64,000 nucleotides of DNA from Candidatus Enterococcus ferrettii. GTDB lineage: Bacteria; Bacillota; Bacilli; Lactobacillales; Enterococcaceae. Of the stretch, positions 35,113 through 43,746 are shown piece after piece. Numbering within the stretch: the first letter of the stretch is position 1; each line of letters opens with the position of its first letter. Below the pieces are notes generated by a model, which saw only the letters and a program-made list of their open reading frames with translations, searched no databases and was not told the origin of the DNA. The translations under genes were made by a program, and so were the position numbers. The stretch spans positions 1 to 64,000 of the forward strand of contig NZ_JAFREL010000005.1 in assembly GCF_017377655.1 (NCBI RefSeq), read 5' to 3'.

Positions 35113-36789
35113 TTATTGGTCTGGGGTCATAATCATTGGAATGATCATTGGGTGACGCTCTGTTTGGTCAAACAGGAATGGCTGCAAAGCTGAAACCATT
35201 GCATCTTTGAGTTTAGATTCATTGCAGGCTTTGTCATTTAAAGCTTCCCGCAAAGCATGGAATAAAATGCGTTGGCCTTCACTAATCATGTCACCAGATT
35301 CACGCATGTAAACAAAACCTCGTGACAAGATATCCGGACCAGCTAGGACTTCTTTTTTCGCAATATCGATAGTAGCAACTGCTAAGACCAAACCTTCTTC
35401 TGAAAGAATACGGCGATCACGTAATACAACATTTCCTATATCACCAATGCCGCTTCCATCTACGTAAACATCATGGGCATTAAAATGACCAGCTGGACGA
35501 GCGCTGTCAGCAGTCAGTGCCAGCATATCACCATTTTCCATGATGAAGCAATTTTCCTCTGGAACGCCAGTGTCTTGGGCTAAACCAGCATGAATTTTCA
35601 GCATACGGAATTCTCCGTGAATTGGAACAAAATATTTAGGTTTCATTAAGCGCAACATTAATTTTTGTTCTTGCTGACTCCCGTGTCCGGAAGTATGAAT
35701 ATTATTCACTTTACCATGGATGACATTTGCACCTGCTTCAGACAGCAAGTTAATCAAATGATTTACACTGGTAGTATTACCAGGGATAGGCGAGCTGGAA
35801 AAAATCACAGTATCATCTGGCTGAATTTGAATTTGACGGTGAGTTCCGTTAGCAATGCGTGACAATGCTGCCATTGGTTCACCTTGAGACCCGGTACACA
35901 GAATCATTAATTCGTTGGCAGGAATTCGATTGATCTCATGTGCATCAACAAAAGTTTCATCAGGAACAGTGATATAGCCTAAGTTGCGGCCATTAACAAT
36001 CGCGTTCTCCATACTGCGGCCAAAGACAGCAATTTTACGTCCAGTTGCAACAGCCGCTTCAGCTGCTTGCTGTAGTCGAGAAATATTGGAAGCAAAGGTA
36101 GCAAAAATGATGCGGCCATCCACTTTTTCTACAATTCGCTGGATGGACATGCCAATTGTTTTTTCTGATTTAGTGAAGGTGGGAACTTCTGCATTTGTAC
36201 TGTCAGACAATAAACAAAGAACGCCTTCTTCACCTAATTTTGCCATTTTGTGCAAATCGGCAGGTTGCCCTACAGGTGTGAAGTCAAATTTGAAATCGCC
36301 TGTTTCTACGATATTGCCAGAAGGTGTTTTAACTACCACACCTAAAGGATCAGGAATACTATGGGTTGTACGGAAGAAACTGACCGATGTCTTACGGAAA
36401 CGAATAACTGTATCTTCATCAATTTCGTGAAGTTCAGCATCCCGCAACAGGCCATGCTCATCTAATTTGTTTTTAATTAGTGCAAGAGCTAATGCACCTG
36501 CATAGACTGGTATATTGGCTTGCTTCAGTAAATAGGGTACGCCCCCAATGTGGTCTTCGTGACCGTGGGTAATAACAACTGCTTTTACCTTATTGATATT
36601 TTGAATGACGTAACTGTAATCGGGAATCACGTAATCAATTCCTAAAAGATCATCTTCTGGGAACTTGATCCCAGCGTCGATGATGATAATTTCATCTTGG
36701 AACTGAACCCCATACATATTTTTCCCGATCTCGCCTAGTCCGCCAATGGCAAAAACGCCAGTTTCGTTGTTTTTCAGCGAGAGTTTCAT
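35113..36789 (-). CDS. rnjA: Ribonuclease J1
   Basis: The 558-residue protein is a beta-CASP metallo-beta-lactamase RNase with the metal motif HGHEDH at 75-80, further ligands in TTHSIPD and TGDFKFD, and a C-terminal domain. RNase J1 has 5'-3' exo- and endonuclease activity and matures and degrades RNA. Sequence and partner gene (rpoY directly upstream, one base between) identify J1 rather than J2. The operon is rpoY-rnjA. Confidence 0.95.
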   Translation of the reverse strand: MKLSLKNNETGVFAIGGLGEIGKNMYGVQFQDEIIIIDAGIKFPEDDLLGIDYVIPDYSYVIQNINKVKAVVITHGHEDHIGGVPYLLKQANIPVYAGALALALIKNKLDEHGLLRDAELHEIDEDTVIRFRKTSVSFFRTTHSIPDPLGVVVKTPSGNIVETGDFKFDFTPVGQPADLHKMAKLGEEGVLCLLSDSTNAEVPTFTKSEKTIGMSIQRIVEKVDGRIIFATFASNISRLQQAAEAAVATGRKIAVFGRSMENAIVNGRNLGYITVPDETFVDAHEINRIPANELMILCTGSQGEPMAALSRIANGTHRQIQIQPDDTVIFSSSPIPGNTTSVNHLINLLSEAGANVIHGKVNNIHTSGHGSQQEQKLMLRLMKPKYFVPIHGEFRMLKIHAGLAQDTGVPEENCFIMENGDMLALTADSARPAGHFNAHDVYVDGSGIGDIGNVVLRDRRILSEEGLVLAVATIDIAKKEVLAGPDILSRGFVYMRESGDMISEGQRILFHALREALNDKACNESKLKDAMVSALQPFLFDQTERHPMIIPMIMTPDQ

Positions 36790-36790
36790 A

Positions 36791-37003
36791 TTAAAACTCC
36801 GTTAGCTTAAAGTCGGCATTTTCTTTTTCATAATTTAAGTGATTGCCGTCCAAAGCTTGGATATATTCAACGTTATATGGGGTATTGTCACGCATCAAGT
36901 TATGAACAGCTTCTTCACTCTCCGCCTCTACATAAAGAGAAAGAGTTTGCTCACGTTTTGGGTTACGCTCTTTGTTTTCTTGGTAATAAACTTTATAAAT
37001 CAT
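36791..37003 (-). CDS. rpoY: RNA polymerase epsilon subunit RpoY (DUF1447)
   Basis: The 70-residue protein starts [18 protein letters not shown] and is the small epsilon subunit of Firmicutes RNA polymerase, always located before rnjA. It has been suggested to protect RNA polymerase against phage inhibitors. AAGGAG lies eight bases before the ATG at 37003; an in-frame extension to 37066 lacks a site. The long leader contains two adjacent hairpins. Confidence 0.95.
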   Translation of the reverse strand: MIYKVYYQENKERNPKREQTLSLYVEAESEEAVHNLMRDNTPYNVEYIQALDGNHLNYEKENADFKLTEF

Positions 37004-37079
37004 TACATAATCTCCTTTATCTGCTCTCGCAGTTTTTTCCACAACAAAATGAGGGGGCTGAGCCACCTGAAAATTTATG

Positions 37080-37132
37080 CTCGAATGTTAGTCAATCTAA
37101 CATTGCGAGAGGAAGCCTCGACTTTGCTTCCT
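37080..37132 (-). other. Two adjacent hairpins in the rpoY-rnjA leader
   Basis: AATGTTAG (37084-37091) pairs with CTAACATT (37097-37104), extended by CTCG/CGAG across a one-base bulge. Next to it AGGAAGC (37110-37116) pairs with GCTTCCT (37126-37132). Neither is followed by a T run on the minus strand, so they look like leader structures rather than terminators. A -10-like TATAAT is upstream at 37178-37183 (minus strand), with no good -35. Confidence 0.55.
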
Positions 37133-37317
37133 GAGCTTACAAGCATTTTCACCGTACGTTGTGTTGTGAGTACAACAATTATATGTAGTTTATCATAGAA
37201 TAAGAGAGAAGTATAGAAACTAGGTAGTGGAAATCTCTTGTAGTTGAAAAATTTCAGAAAACTAAAGAAAAAGAGAAAAGAAATTCATGAGAAGTACGGG
37301 CAAACCATTTTAATTTA

Positions 37318-37326
37318 TGCTATATT
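37318..37326 (+). promoter_or_regulatory. Extended -10 promoter of the ABC exporter operon
   Basis: TGC-TATATT forms an extended -10 box about 35 bases before the start of the first exporter gene. No good -35 box is seen. Confidence 0.5.
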
Positions 37327-37360
37327 GGAGACATTACGGTATAGAAAGAGGCGAGATGAA

Positions 37361-39091
37361 ATGAAGTTAATGTGGCGTTACACACTACGCTATAAAAAGC
37401 TTTTATTCTTTGATTTTATTAGTGTTTTTGGGTTTATTCTAATTGAGTTAGGATTGCCTACCATTTTGGCAATGATGATTGATCAGGGAATAAGCAATCA
37501 AGATTTTGATTATATCAAAAGAATGGGAATATTGATGGTTGTAATTACGGTAATTGGGATCATCATGAGCATATCACTGCGCTACTTTAGCTCGCAGATC
37601 ACTTCGCGCATGGTAGCAGCTATTCGTGATGACTTGTATGCGAAGGTGCAGACATTTTCTCATACTGAGTATGAAAGCATTGGAGTCTCCTCTTTAATTA
37701 CTAGAACCACCAATGACGCCTATCAAATCATGCTCTTTATGCAGAATATTTTAACGGCTGGGTTTATGACACCGATGATGTTTGGCATGAGCTTGTACTT
37801 GATTATTCGGACAAGTCCTAGTTTGGGAATTTATGTGCTGGGATCACTACCAGTCTTATTGTTGGCAGTTATATTGATTGCCAAATATTCGGAGCCTTTG
37901 TCCAGCAAGCAGCAAAAGAATTTGGATAATATTAACAGTATTTTGCGGGAAAATCTTTCAGGTTTACGAGTTATCCGAGCTTTCGTAAACGAAAAATTTG
38001 AAGAAATGCGTTTTCGTAAGGTAAATAATGCATATACTGATAGCTCTAAGAGCCTATTTCATTTAATGGCGGTTGCTCAGCCAGGATTTTTCTTCCTATT
38101 TAATGTAGTGATGGTTTTGATTATTTGGAATGGAACTATTCAGATTGATAGTGGACAATTGGAAGTGGGAACGTTGATTGCCTTTATCGAATATATTTTT
38201 CATGCCTTGTTTTCATTCATGATGTTTGCGACTGTGTTTATGATGTATCCAAGGGCTAACGTTTCTGCGTTGCGGATTCAAGAAGTTTTTGACCGCGATC
38301 CTGAAATAAAAGATAATCCCGAAGGCATTGAAATGCCAGAACAAAAGGGCTATGTAGAATTTAAAAACGTGACCTTTGCTTATCCAGGACACTCTGAAAG
38401 TCCAGTTATTCGTAACGTCAGTTTTACTGCAAGTCCAGGAGAAACAGTCGCATTTATTGGTAGTACCGGTTCTGGGAAATCAACCTTGATTCAGTTGATT
38501 CCACGATTTTATGATGTAACTGAAGGACAGGTATTGGTAGACGGCGAAGATGTTCGGGCATACAAATTGAAAGATTTACGTGAAAAAATCGGTTATATCC
38601 CTCAAAAAGCCCAACTATTTACCGGAACGATTGCTGAAAATATGCGCTACGGTAAGGAAGATGCTACTCCAGCTGAAATGCGCGAAGCGGCGGACATTGC
38701 TCAAGCAACAGATTTTATTTCACAAAAGCCAGATGGCTATGATGAAATATTATCCGAAGGCGGAAGCAACTTCTCTGGTGGTCAAAAACAACGTTTAGCT
38801 ATTGCTCGTGCGGTAATTCGTCGTCCAGAAATTTATATTTTTGATGACAGCTTTTCAGCTTTGGATTATCAAACAGATGCTAAACTACGTGCTCGTCTGA
38901 AAAAAGAAACGACGAAATCAACAGTGATGATTGTAGCCCAACGTGTAGGAACAATTATGCATGCTGACAAAATTATTGTTTTAAATGAAGGTGACGTAGT
39001 CGGTATTGGCACACACCGTGAATTACTTGAAACTTGTCCAATTTATTATGATATTGCAGCATCACAATTATCAGAGGAGGAATTAGCATGA
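37361..39091 (+). CDS. efrA: Heterodimeric multidrug ABC exporter subunit, EfrA-like
   Basis: The 576-residue half-transporter has six membrane segments (to about 310) and a nucleotide-binding domain with Walker A GSTGSGKST at 367-375 and signature FSGGQKQR. After Walker B the catalytic glutamate is replaced by aspartate (FDDS, D495-D496), which marks the degenerate-site subunit of heterodimeric exporters such as BmrC and EfrA. I chose the ATG at 37361 (MKLMWRYTLRYK); a longer in-frame version from 37244 lacks a site and adds a non-family extension. The stop overlaps the next start by four bases. The symbol rests on order and family. Confidence 0.85.
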   Translation: MKLMWRYTLRYKKLLFFDFISVFGFILIELGLPTILAMMIDQGISNQDFDYIKRMGILMVVITVIGIIMSISLRYFSSQITSRMVAAIRDDLYAKVQTFSHTEYESIGVSSLITRTTNDAYQIMLFMQNILTAGFMTPMMFGMSLYLIIRTSPSLGIYVLGSLPVLLLAVILIAKYSEPLSSKQQKNLDNINSILRENLSGLRVIRAFVNEKFEEMRFRKVNNAYTDSSKSLFHLMAVAQPGFFFLFNVVMVLIIWNGTIQIDSGQLEVGTLIAFIEYIFHALFSFMMFATVFMMYPRANVSALRIQEVFDRDPEIKDNPEGIEMPEQKGYVEFKNVTFAYPGHSESPVIRNVSFTASPGETVAFIGSTGSGKSTLIQLIPRFYDVTEGQVLVDGEDVRAYKLKDLREKIGYIPQKAQLFTGTIAENMRYGKEDATPAEMREAADIAQATDFISQKPDGYDEILSEGGSNFSGGQKQRLAIARAVIRRPEIYIFDDSFSALDYQTDAKLRARLKKETTKSTVMIVAQRVGTIMHADKIIVLNEGDVVGIGTHRELLETCPIYYDIAASQLSEEELA

Positions 39092-40848
39092 AAAAAACCC
39101 TCTCTTCTTTAAAACGACTGATGCACTATGTAAATCCTTACAAAGGAACTTTCGTATTAACACTGATTTTAACAATAGTTACTTTAGTCATGAATACCTT
39201 AATGCCTTATATATCAGGACTGCCGACAACTGAAATTACTCGGAATATCCAACAAAATGAAGCAATTAACTTTGATTATGTTCTTAAATGTTTAGTTGCT
39301 ATTTTAATTGTAGGGGTAGTCTACAGCGGTGCGCAATTGGGCAGCGGCTGGCTGATGGCTAACGTTGTCCAATCAGCTATGCGAGATTTACGGGAAGACA
39401 TTGAAACGAAAATTAATCGTTTGCCAGTTTCTTATTTTGATCGTAATCAGCAGGGGAATATCCTCTCTCGTATCACTAACGATGTAGATGCTGTCAGTAA
39501 TGCAATGCAGCAGGCGATCATCAAATTGGTCAATGCAGTATTGGGTATTATCTTTGCAGTTAGTATGATGTTTTATATTAACCCAATGATGGCGGTTATC
39601 TCAATGGTTATGATTCCTGCTTCATTGTGGATTTCAAAAAAAATTGTTCATATCTCTCAAAAGGACTTCCAGTCGATGCAAAATGCTTTAGGGGATATGA
39701 ATGGTTATGTGCAAGAAAACATGACAGGCTTTAGTGTGCTTAAATTGTATGGCCGTGAAGAAGAAACCTTGGAAGGGTTTAAAAAAGTCAATCATACCTT
39801 ACGGCGTTATGGTTTCCGGGCGGCCTTTGTTTCTAGCTTGATGCAGCCGTTAGTTCAATTAACTGCTTATGCGACTTATATTGTTATTGCCGTATTAGGA
39901 AGCTGGAATGTTATTGCAGGTGTGATTTTGGTAGGTCAACTGCAAGCTTTTATCCAATATATTTGGCAAGTAAGTCAGCCAATGGGTGAAATTACCCAGC
40001 TGTCATCAATGATTCAAAGTGCCTCAGCTTCAGCAAAACGAGTATTTGAGATTTTGGATGAAGCAGAAGAAAGAGAAAACAAAGTAGATGAGCAGCTTCC
40101 TGAACCAGTTCATGGCAATGTTGTCTTTGACCACGTGAAGTTCAGTTATGATTCGAAAAAACCATTGATTGAAGACTTGAGCTTTGAAGTCAAAGCTGGG
40201 GAGACTGTAGCAATTGTTGGGCCTACAGGTGCCGGCAAGACGACGCTAATCAATCTTTTGATGCGCTTTTACGATATTGACAGTGGAAGGATTCTGATTG
40301 ATGGAGTAAACACCCAAGATATGAATCGTTCAGATGTTCGGTCACTTTTTGGCATGGTGCTGCAAGATGCTTGGCTGTATGAAGGATCAATTGCTGATAA
40401 TATTCGTTTTGGACGTTTAGAAGCTACTGATTATGAAGTGGTCGATGCGGCTAAAACGGCGAATGTAGATCACTTTATTCGTACAATGCCTGGTGGATAT
40501 GAAATGACTATTAACTCTGAAGGTGACAATGTCTCCTTAGGACAGAAGCAATTACTAACCATTGCTCGGGCGGTTATCTCTGATCCGAAAATCTTGATTC
40601 TTGATGAGGCAACCAGTTCAGTGGACACTCGATTGGAAGGCTTGATTCAAAAGGCAATGGATCGCGTGATGCAGGGCAGAACCAGCTTCGTAATTGCTCA
40701 CCGATTGTCAACAATCCGTGATGCAGATTTGATTTTAGTTATGAAAAACGGCTCGATTATCGAACACGGAACACATAATAGTTTACTAGAAAAAGGCGGC
40801 TTTTATGAGCAGTTGTACAATAGTCAATTTGCTGAAGATGCTGAATAA
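39088..40848 (+). CDS. efrB: Heterodimeric multidrug ABC exporter subunit, EfrB-like
   Basis: The 586-residue partner has six membrane segments, Walker A GPTGAGKTT, a signature-motif region reading SLGQKQL (second G of SGGQ missing: S-L-G-Q), and Walker B ILDEATSSVD with an intact catalytic glutamate E507. Together with the upstream subunit it forms one canonical and one degenerate ATP site. Such exporters remove dyes, fluoroquinolones and other drugs. Its ATG overlaps the preceding TGA. It ends at a strong terminator. Confidence 0.87.
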   Translation: MKKTLSSLKRLMHYVNPYKGTFVLTLILTIVTLVMNTLMPYISGLPTTEITRNIQQNEAINFDYVLKCLVAILIVGVVYSGAQLGSGWLMANVVQSAMRDLREDIETKINRLPVSYFDRNQQGNILSRITNDVDAVSNAMQQAIIKLVNAVLGIIFAVSMMFYINPMMAVISMVMIPASLWISKKIVHISQKDFQSMQNALGDMNGYVQENMTGFSVLKLYGREEETLEGFKKVNHTLRRYGFRAAFVSSLMQPLVQLTAYATYIVIAVLGSWNVIAGVILVGQLQAFIQYIWQVSQPMGEITQLSSMIQSASASAKRVFEILDEAEERENKVDEQLPEPVHGNVVFDHVKFSYDSKKPLIEDLSFEVKAGETVAIVGPTGAGKTTLINLLMRFYDIDSGRILIDGVNTQDMNRSDVRSLFGMVLQDAWLYEGSIADNIRFGRLEATDYEVVDAAKTANVDHFIRTMPGGYEMTINSEGDNVSLGQKQLLTIARAVISDPKILILDEATSSVDTRLEGLIQKAMDRVMQGRTSFVIAHRLSTIRDADLILVMKNGSIIEHGTHNSLLEKGGFYEQLYNSQFAEDAE

Positions 40849-40850
40849 AT

Positions 40851-40896
40851 AAAAAAGTGGCTCGAAATGTCAATTGGCGTTTCGAGTCACTTTTTT
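40851..40896. terminator. Terminator of the ABC exporter operon
   Basis: A 17-bp stem (40851-40867 with 40880-40896, one G-T pair) with A and T runs at its ends can act on both strands. Confidence 0.87.
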
Positions 40897-40993
40897 ATAG
40901 CTCTATCAAGTAAACCAAGGAGAAATTTTACCAATAATAGAAAACGGATTTGAACTCGATCCTTTTTTATGTTTATCTTATATAGAAGAGTAT

Positions 40994-41022
40994 TTGACAG
41001 GTGTTTCGTAAGCGAATACACT
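40994..41022 (+). promoter_or_regulatory. Promoter of the FAH-hydrolase operon
   Basis: A consensus TTGACA (40994-40999) and TACACT (41017-41022) are 17 bases apart, 30 bases before the start codon. Confidence 0.8.
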
Positions 41023-41051
41023 GAACTTATTCTAGGAAGAGGGGTTTGTAT

Positions 41052-41924
41052 ATGAAATTTTGCACGTTTCGCCAGAAAGATGTAGAGCAAGTCGGCATAG
41101 TTTCGTCAGACTATCAGGCTGTCTACGCGTTAAAGGAATTAAACATCACTATCAATAAAATGGAAGAATTGATTGAAAACTATACGGCTTTAAAAGAAGA
41201 AATTTTAATAAATCGTGATCAATTGACACCAATTCCTTTAGACCAAGTGGAGTTACTCGCACCAATTCCTCATCCAAAGCATGATGTACTTTGTGTCGGC
41301 TTAAATTATCAGCTGCATGCCTTGGAGTCTGCTAAATTTGCTGGTAGAGAATATCAAAAACCAGAGCATCCGGTATATTTTTCTAAACGTGTGAATCAAG
41401 CGGTAGGCCCTAATGGTAGGATTCCTGCTCATGCAAACATCACAGAAAAATTGGATTATGAAGTAGAATTGGCAGTAATTATGGGCAAAACATGTTCCAA
41501 ATTAGCACCAGAAGAAGTATTTGATGCAATTTTTGGCTATACTATCGCCAATGATGTCTCTGCTAGAGATATTCAAATGGCTTACGGTCAATATATGTTT
41601 GGAAAAGGATTAGATGGTTTTGCACCAATGGGTCCCTGGATTGCTACCAAAGATGAATTTCCTGAGCCACCTCATTTGAATTTGAAAACGTATGTTAATG
41701 GAGAGTTGCGACAAGATAGCAATACCTCTGATTTAATATTTGATTTACCTTATATGATCAGTGAATTATCACAGGGTATGACCCTAGAGACAGGGGATAT
41801 TTTAATGACCGGAACACCAGCGGGAGTTGGGATGGGCTTTATTCCGCCTAGATTTTTAAAGGTTGGAGATGAAGTAATTTGTGAAGTTGAAGGCATCGGA
41901 CAATTAAGAAATACTGTTGGATAA
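41052..41924 (+). CDS. Fumarylacetoacetate hydrolase family protein
   Basis: The 290-residue protein has the FAH fold. LCVGLNYQLHALE, the metal ligands in KLDYEVELAVIMGK, and NDVSARDIQ and GTPAGVGMG are family hallmarks. Members hydrolyse or decarboxylate beta-dicarbonyl compounds such as acylpyruvates and oxaloacetate; the precise substrate is open. GAGGGG lies seven bases before the ATG at 41052. A consensus promoter precedes it and a carbonic anhydrase-like gene follows after 16 bases. Confidence 0.87.
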   Translation: MKFCTFRQKDVEQVGIVSSDYQAVYALKELNITINKMEELIENYTALKEEILINRDQLTPIPLDQVELLAPIPHPKHDVLCVGLNYQLHALESAKFAGREYQKPEHPVYFSKRVNQAVGPNGRIPAHANITEKLDYEVELAVIMGKTCSKLAPEEVFDAIFGYTIANDVSARDIQMAYGQYMFGKGLDGFAPMGPWIATKDEFPEPPHLNLKTYVNGELRQDSNTSDLIFDLPYMISELSQGMTLETGDILMTGTPAGVGMGFIPPRFLKVGDEVICEVEGIGQLRNTVG

Positions 41925-41940
41925 GAAAGAGGTATAAAAA

Positions 41941-42435
41941 ATGACACAATTTATAGCAGGCAGTGCTGATATATATGGGGATGTTACGATTGGCAAAGGT
42001 TCAACAATCTGGTTTCAGTCAGTGATTAGAGGAGATAGCAACTCGATAAAAATTGGCGAAATCACTAACATTCAAGATGGTACAGTCGTCCATGTGGACC
42101 ACGATGCATCAGTCGTTATTGGGGATTACGTGACCGTGGGACATGGCTGTATTATACATGGCTGCACAATTCATTCAGGAGCCTTGATCGGTATGGGAAG
42201 TACCGTCCTAAATCACGCAGAAATTGGAGAAAATAGTCTAATTGGTGCCGGATCATTAGTTACTGAACACACAATAATTCCACCAAATTCCTTAGCTTTT
42301 GGTTCACCAGCGCGTGTAGTTCGTGAGCTAACACCTGAGGAAATTGATAAAAATCGTCAAAATGCTCTGCACTATCAAGAACAGGGAAATGCTTATTTAG
42401 CAGGACAGTTCTCTGCTTATTCAGGTGACAAGTAA
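41941..42435 (+). CDS. Gamma-carbonic anhydrase family protein (left-handed beta-helix)
   Basis: The 164-residue protein is a hexapeptide-repeat beta-helix (IYGDVTIGKGSTIWFQSVIRGD) with the metal histidines in VHVDH, GHGCIIHGC, as in the PaaY/CaiE/YrdA group of gamma-carbonic anhydrase-like enzymes. It probably forms a trimer with zinc or iron between subunits. Whether it hydrates CO2 or hydrolyses thioesters cannot be read. AAAGAGGT lies before the ATG. Its last base is the first base of the next gene. Confidence 0.87.
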   Translation: MTQFIAGSADIYGDVTIGKGSTIWFQSVIRGDSNSIKIGEITNIQDGTVVHVDHDASVVIGDYVTVGHGCIIHGCTIHSGALIGMGSTVLNHAEIGENSLIGAGSLVTEHTIIPPNSLAFGSPARVVRELTPEEIDKNRQNALHYQEQGNAYLAGQFSAYSGDK

Positions 42436-42761
42436 TGAATGAGGATGGATTTCTTCAATTGTACTGCGAACTGCAAAAAATCTTTTCTGAAGAAGATTTG
42501 CAGGAGTTATTAATCTATCCTGATGATCAGCAACGTTTTTTAGTTTTCCATGAGAAGGGCATGTATGTATTAGAGAATACAGTCAAAAAACCTTTTCGCT
42601 ATTATCCAACTAGTTTGTTGAAGCCTTGTAGTGTCTATTCCTGCGGGGGGAGCTTTCAATTGGTCATCGAGACAATTGGCGGACATACATTTAAACTCCT
42701 ATTTGAAGAGCAGTCCAAAGCTTATCAGGTAATGATTGCCTTAATGGAAATTATGATCTGA
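42435..42761 (+). CDS. Uncharacterised 108-residue protein
   Basis: I do not recognise this protein. It is soluble, acidic at the N terminus (NEDGFLQLYCELQKIFSEEDLQELL), with a central beta-rich part (RFLVFHEKGMYVLEN, SCGGSFQLVIETI) and a C-terminal helix ending MEIMI. It has two cysteines, Cys in LYCEL and one in SCGGS, plus KPCSVYS. Its ATG overlaps the stop of the carbonic anhydrase-like gene by one base, so it is translationally coupled and genuine. The fold may be PH- or PilZ-like, but that is a guess. Confidence 0.72.
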   Translation: MNEDGFLQLYCELQKIFSEEDLQELLIYPDDQQRFLVFHEKGMYVLENTVKKPFRYYPTSLLKPCSVYSCGGSFQLVIETIGGHTFKLLFEEQSKAYQVMIALMEIMI

Positions 42762-42793
42762 TGGACACTTTAATGTATCTTTTTTTGAATAAT

Positions 42794-42802
42794 TGATATA
42801 AT
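42794..42802 (+). promoter_or_regulatory. Extended -10 promoter of the ferredoxin-like gene
   Basis: TGA-TATAAT forms an extended -10 box 23 bases before the start codon. The -35 region is poor. Confidence 0.55.
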
Positions 42803-42825
42803 TAAAAAAAAGGAGAGAGCTGACT

Positions 42826-43095
42826 ATGAAGGGCAATCAAATAAACGGGGAAGCCGTTACGGCAGAAATGCTAGAAGCTGATGGTTATAAGAAGTATCAT
42901 GGTGAAGATATTGATATCTACTACAACAAAGATATTTGCGCACATATTGGCAATTGTGTACGAGGTAACCCAGACGTATTTGAGGTTGGCCGACGACCTT
43001 GGATCATTCCTGATAATGGTAGTGCAGAGAATGCCGCTTACGTGGTGGAAACTTGTCCAAGTGGTGCATTAAAGTTTATTCGAAAGGAAGCTTAA
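42826..43095 (+). CDS. (4Fe-4S) mono-cluster ferredoxin-like protein (Fer4_19, YjdI-like)
   Basis: The 89-residue protein has cysteines in KDICAHIGNCVRGN and VVETCPSGALKF, the divergent single-cluster motif of the Fer4_19 (YjdI) family. It probably carries an iron-sulfur cluster; electron partners are unknown. AGGAGAG lies before the ATG. The GNAT gene follows after two bases; the same pair (yjdI-yjdJ) occurs in Enterobacteria and elsewhere, which indicates a shared but undefined role. Confidence 0.85.
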   Translation: MKGNQINGEAVTAEMLEADGYKKYHGEDIDIYYNKDICAHIGNCVRGNPDVFEVGRRPWIIPDNGSAENAAYVVETCPSGALKFIRKEA

Positions 43096-43097
43096 GC

Positions 43098-43373
43098 ATG
43101 GAAATAAAAGAAGAAAAAAGTCGCTTAGTTTTACTAAATGAAGAAGGTCAAGAAGCAGGCGAAATGACTTGGTCTGATGCAGGAGAAGAGATTATGATCA
43201 TTGATCATACCTTTGTTGATCCTGCCTATCGTGGTCAAAAATTAGCTGAGAGTTTAGTACGCGAAGGTGTTGAAATTGCGCGTCGTGAGCATAAGGAAAT
43301 TATCCCTTTATGCCCATTTGCTAAACGTGAATTTGAGCTGAAAAGTGAATACAGTGATGTATTAAGAAAATAA
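43098..43373 (+). CDS. YjdJ-type N-acetyltransferase (Gcn5-related)
   Basis: The 91-residue protein is a minimal GNAT-fold protein of the YjdJ type. FVDPAYRGQKLAESLVREGVE is the acetyl-CoA motif, and PLCPFAKREFE near the end is the family signature. GGAAG lies before the ATG at 43098; a longer version starting in the upstream gene is unlikely. It is paired with the ferredoxin-like gene. Its acceptor is unknown. Confidence 0.82.
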   Translation: MEIKEEKSRLVLLNEEGQEAGEMTWSDAGEEIMIIDHTFVDPAYRGQKLAESLVREGVEIARREHKEIIPLCPFAKREFELKSEYSDVLRK

Positions 43374-43401
43374 ACAAAAAGCGACTCCCCCTAGTCAAAC
43401 G

Positions 43402-43429
43402 CTCAGAATTGTGCTAAAGTAATTCTGAG
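43402..43429. repeat. Inverted repeat upstream of secG
   Basis: CTCAGAATT (43402-43410) and AATTCTGAG (43421-43429) are perfect inverted copies with a 10-base spacer containing TGCTAAAGT, a possible -10 region. It ends about 14 bases before the secG ribosome binding site. It may be a leader hairpin or an operator. Confidence 0.45.
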
Positions 43430-43456
43430 ATAGTTTGGGATAAAGGAGGAGCTTTT

Positions 43457-43693
43457 TTGTACAATATTATTTTAGGTGTGATTTTGGTATTATCGGTCAT
43501 TATTATCATTACGATCATGATGCAACCAAGCAAACAAAATAGTGCGGCAAGTGCATTTACTGGAGGAGCCGATCAGTTATTCGGTAAACAAAAGGCACGT
43601 GGTTTTGAAGCAGTAATGCAGCGGACGACAGCTGTTTTAGGTGCAGTTTGGATGATACTTTTATTCGTTTTGATGTTTTTATCAAGCAAATAA
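43457..43693 (+). CDS. secG: Preprotein translocase subunit SecG
   Basis: The 78-residue protein has two membrane segments (about 3-21 and 56-75) linked by a loop with PSKQNSAASAFTGGADQLFG, the SecG signature. It is part of the SecYEG channel. The start is TTG at 43457 with AAGGAGGAG about seven bases before it. A terminator follows. The secG-esterase-rnr-smpB order is a known Firmicutes arrangement. Confidence 0.93.
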   Translation: MYNIILGVILVLSVIIIITIMMQPSKQNSAASAFTGGADQLFGKQKARGFEAVMQRTTAVLGAVWMILLFVLMFLSSK

Positions 43694-43697
43694 AGCA

Positions 43698-43727
43698 AAA
43701 ACCTCTCGCTAAGGAGAGGTTTTTTTA
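43698..43727. terminator. Terminator of secG
   Basis: AAAACCTCTC pairs with GAGAGGTTTT around a 6-nt loop and is followed by T residues. Confidence 0.87.
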
Positions 43728-43746
43728 TTTGATGGAACCCAAATAG

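Noticed and set aside
35984..36430. Open frame of 148 codons antisense to rnjA
   Set aside because: It lies entirely within the clear rnjA gene, has no ribosome binding site and its product has biased, non-protein-like composition; it mirrors the codon pattern of rnjA.
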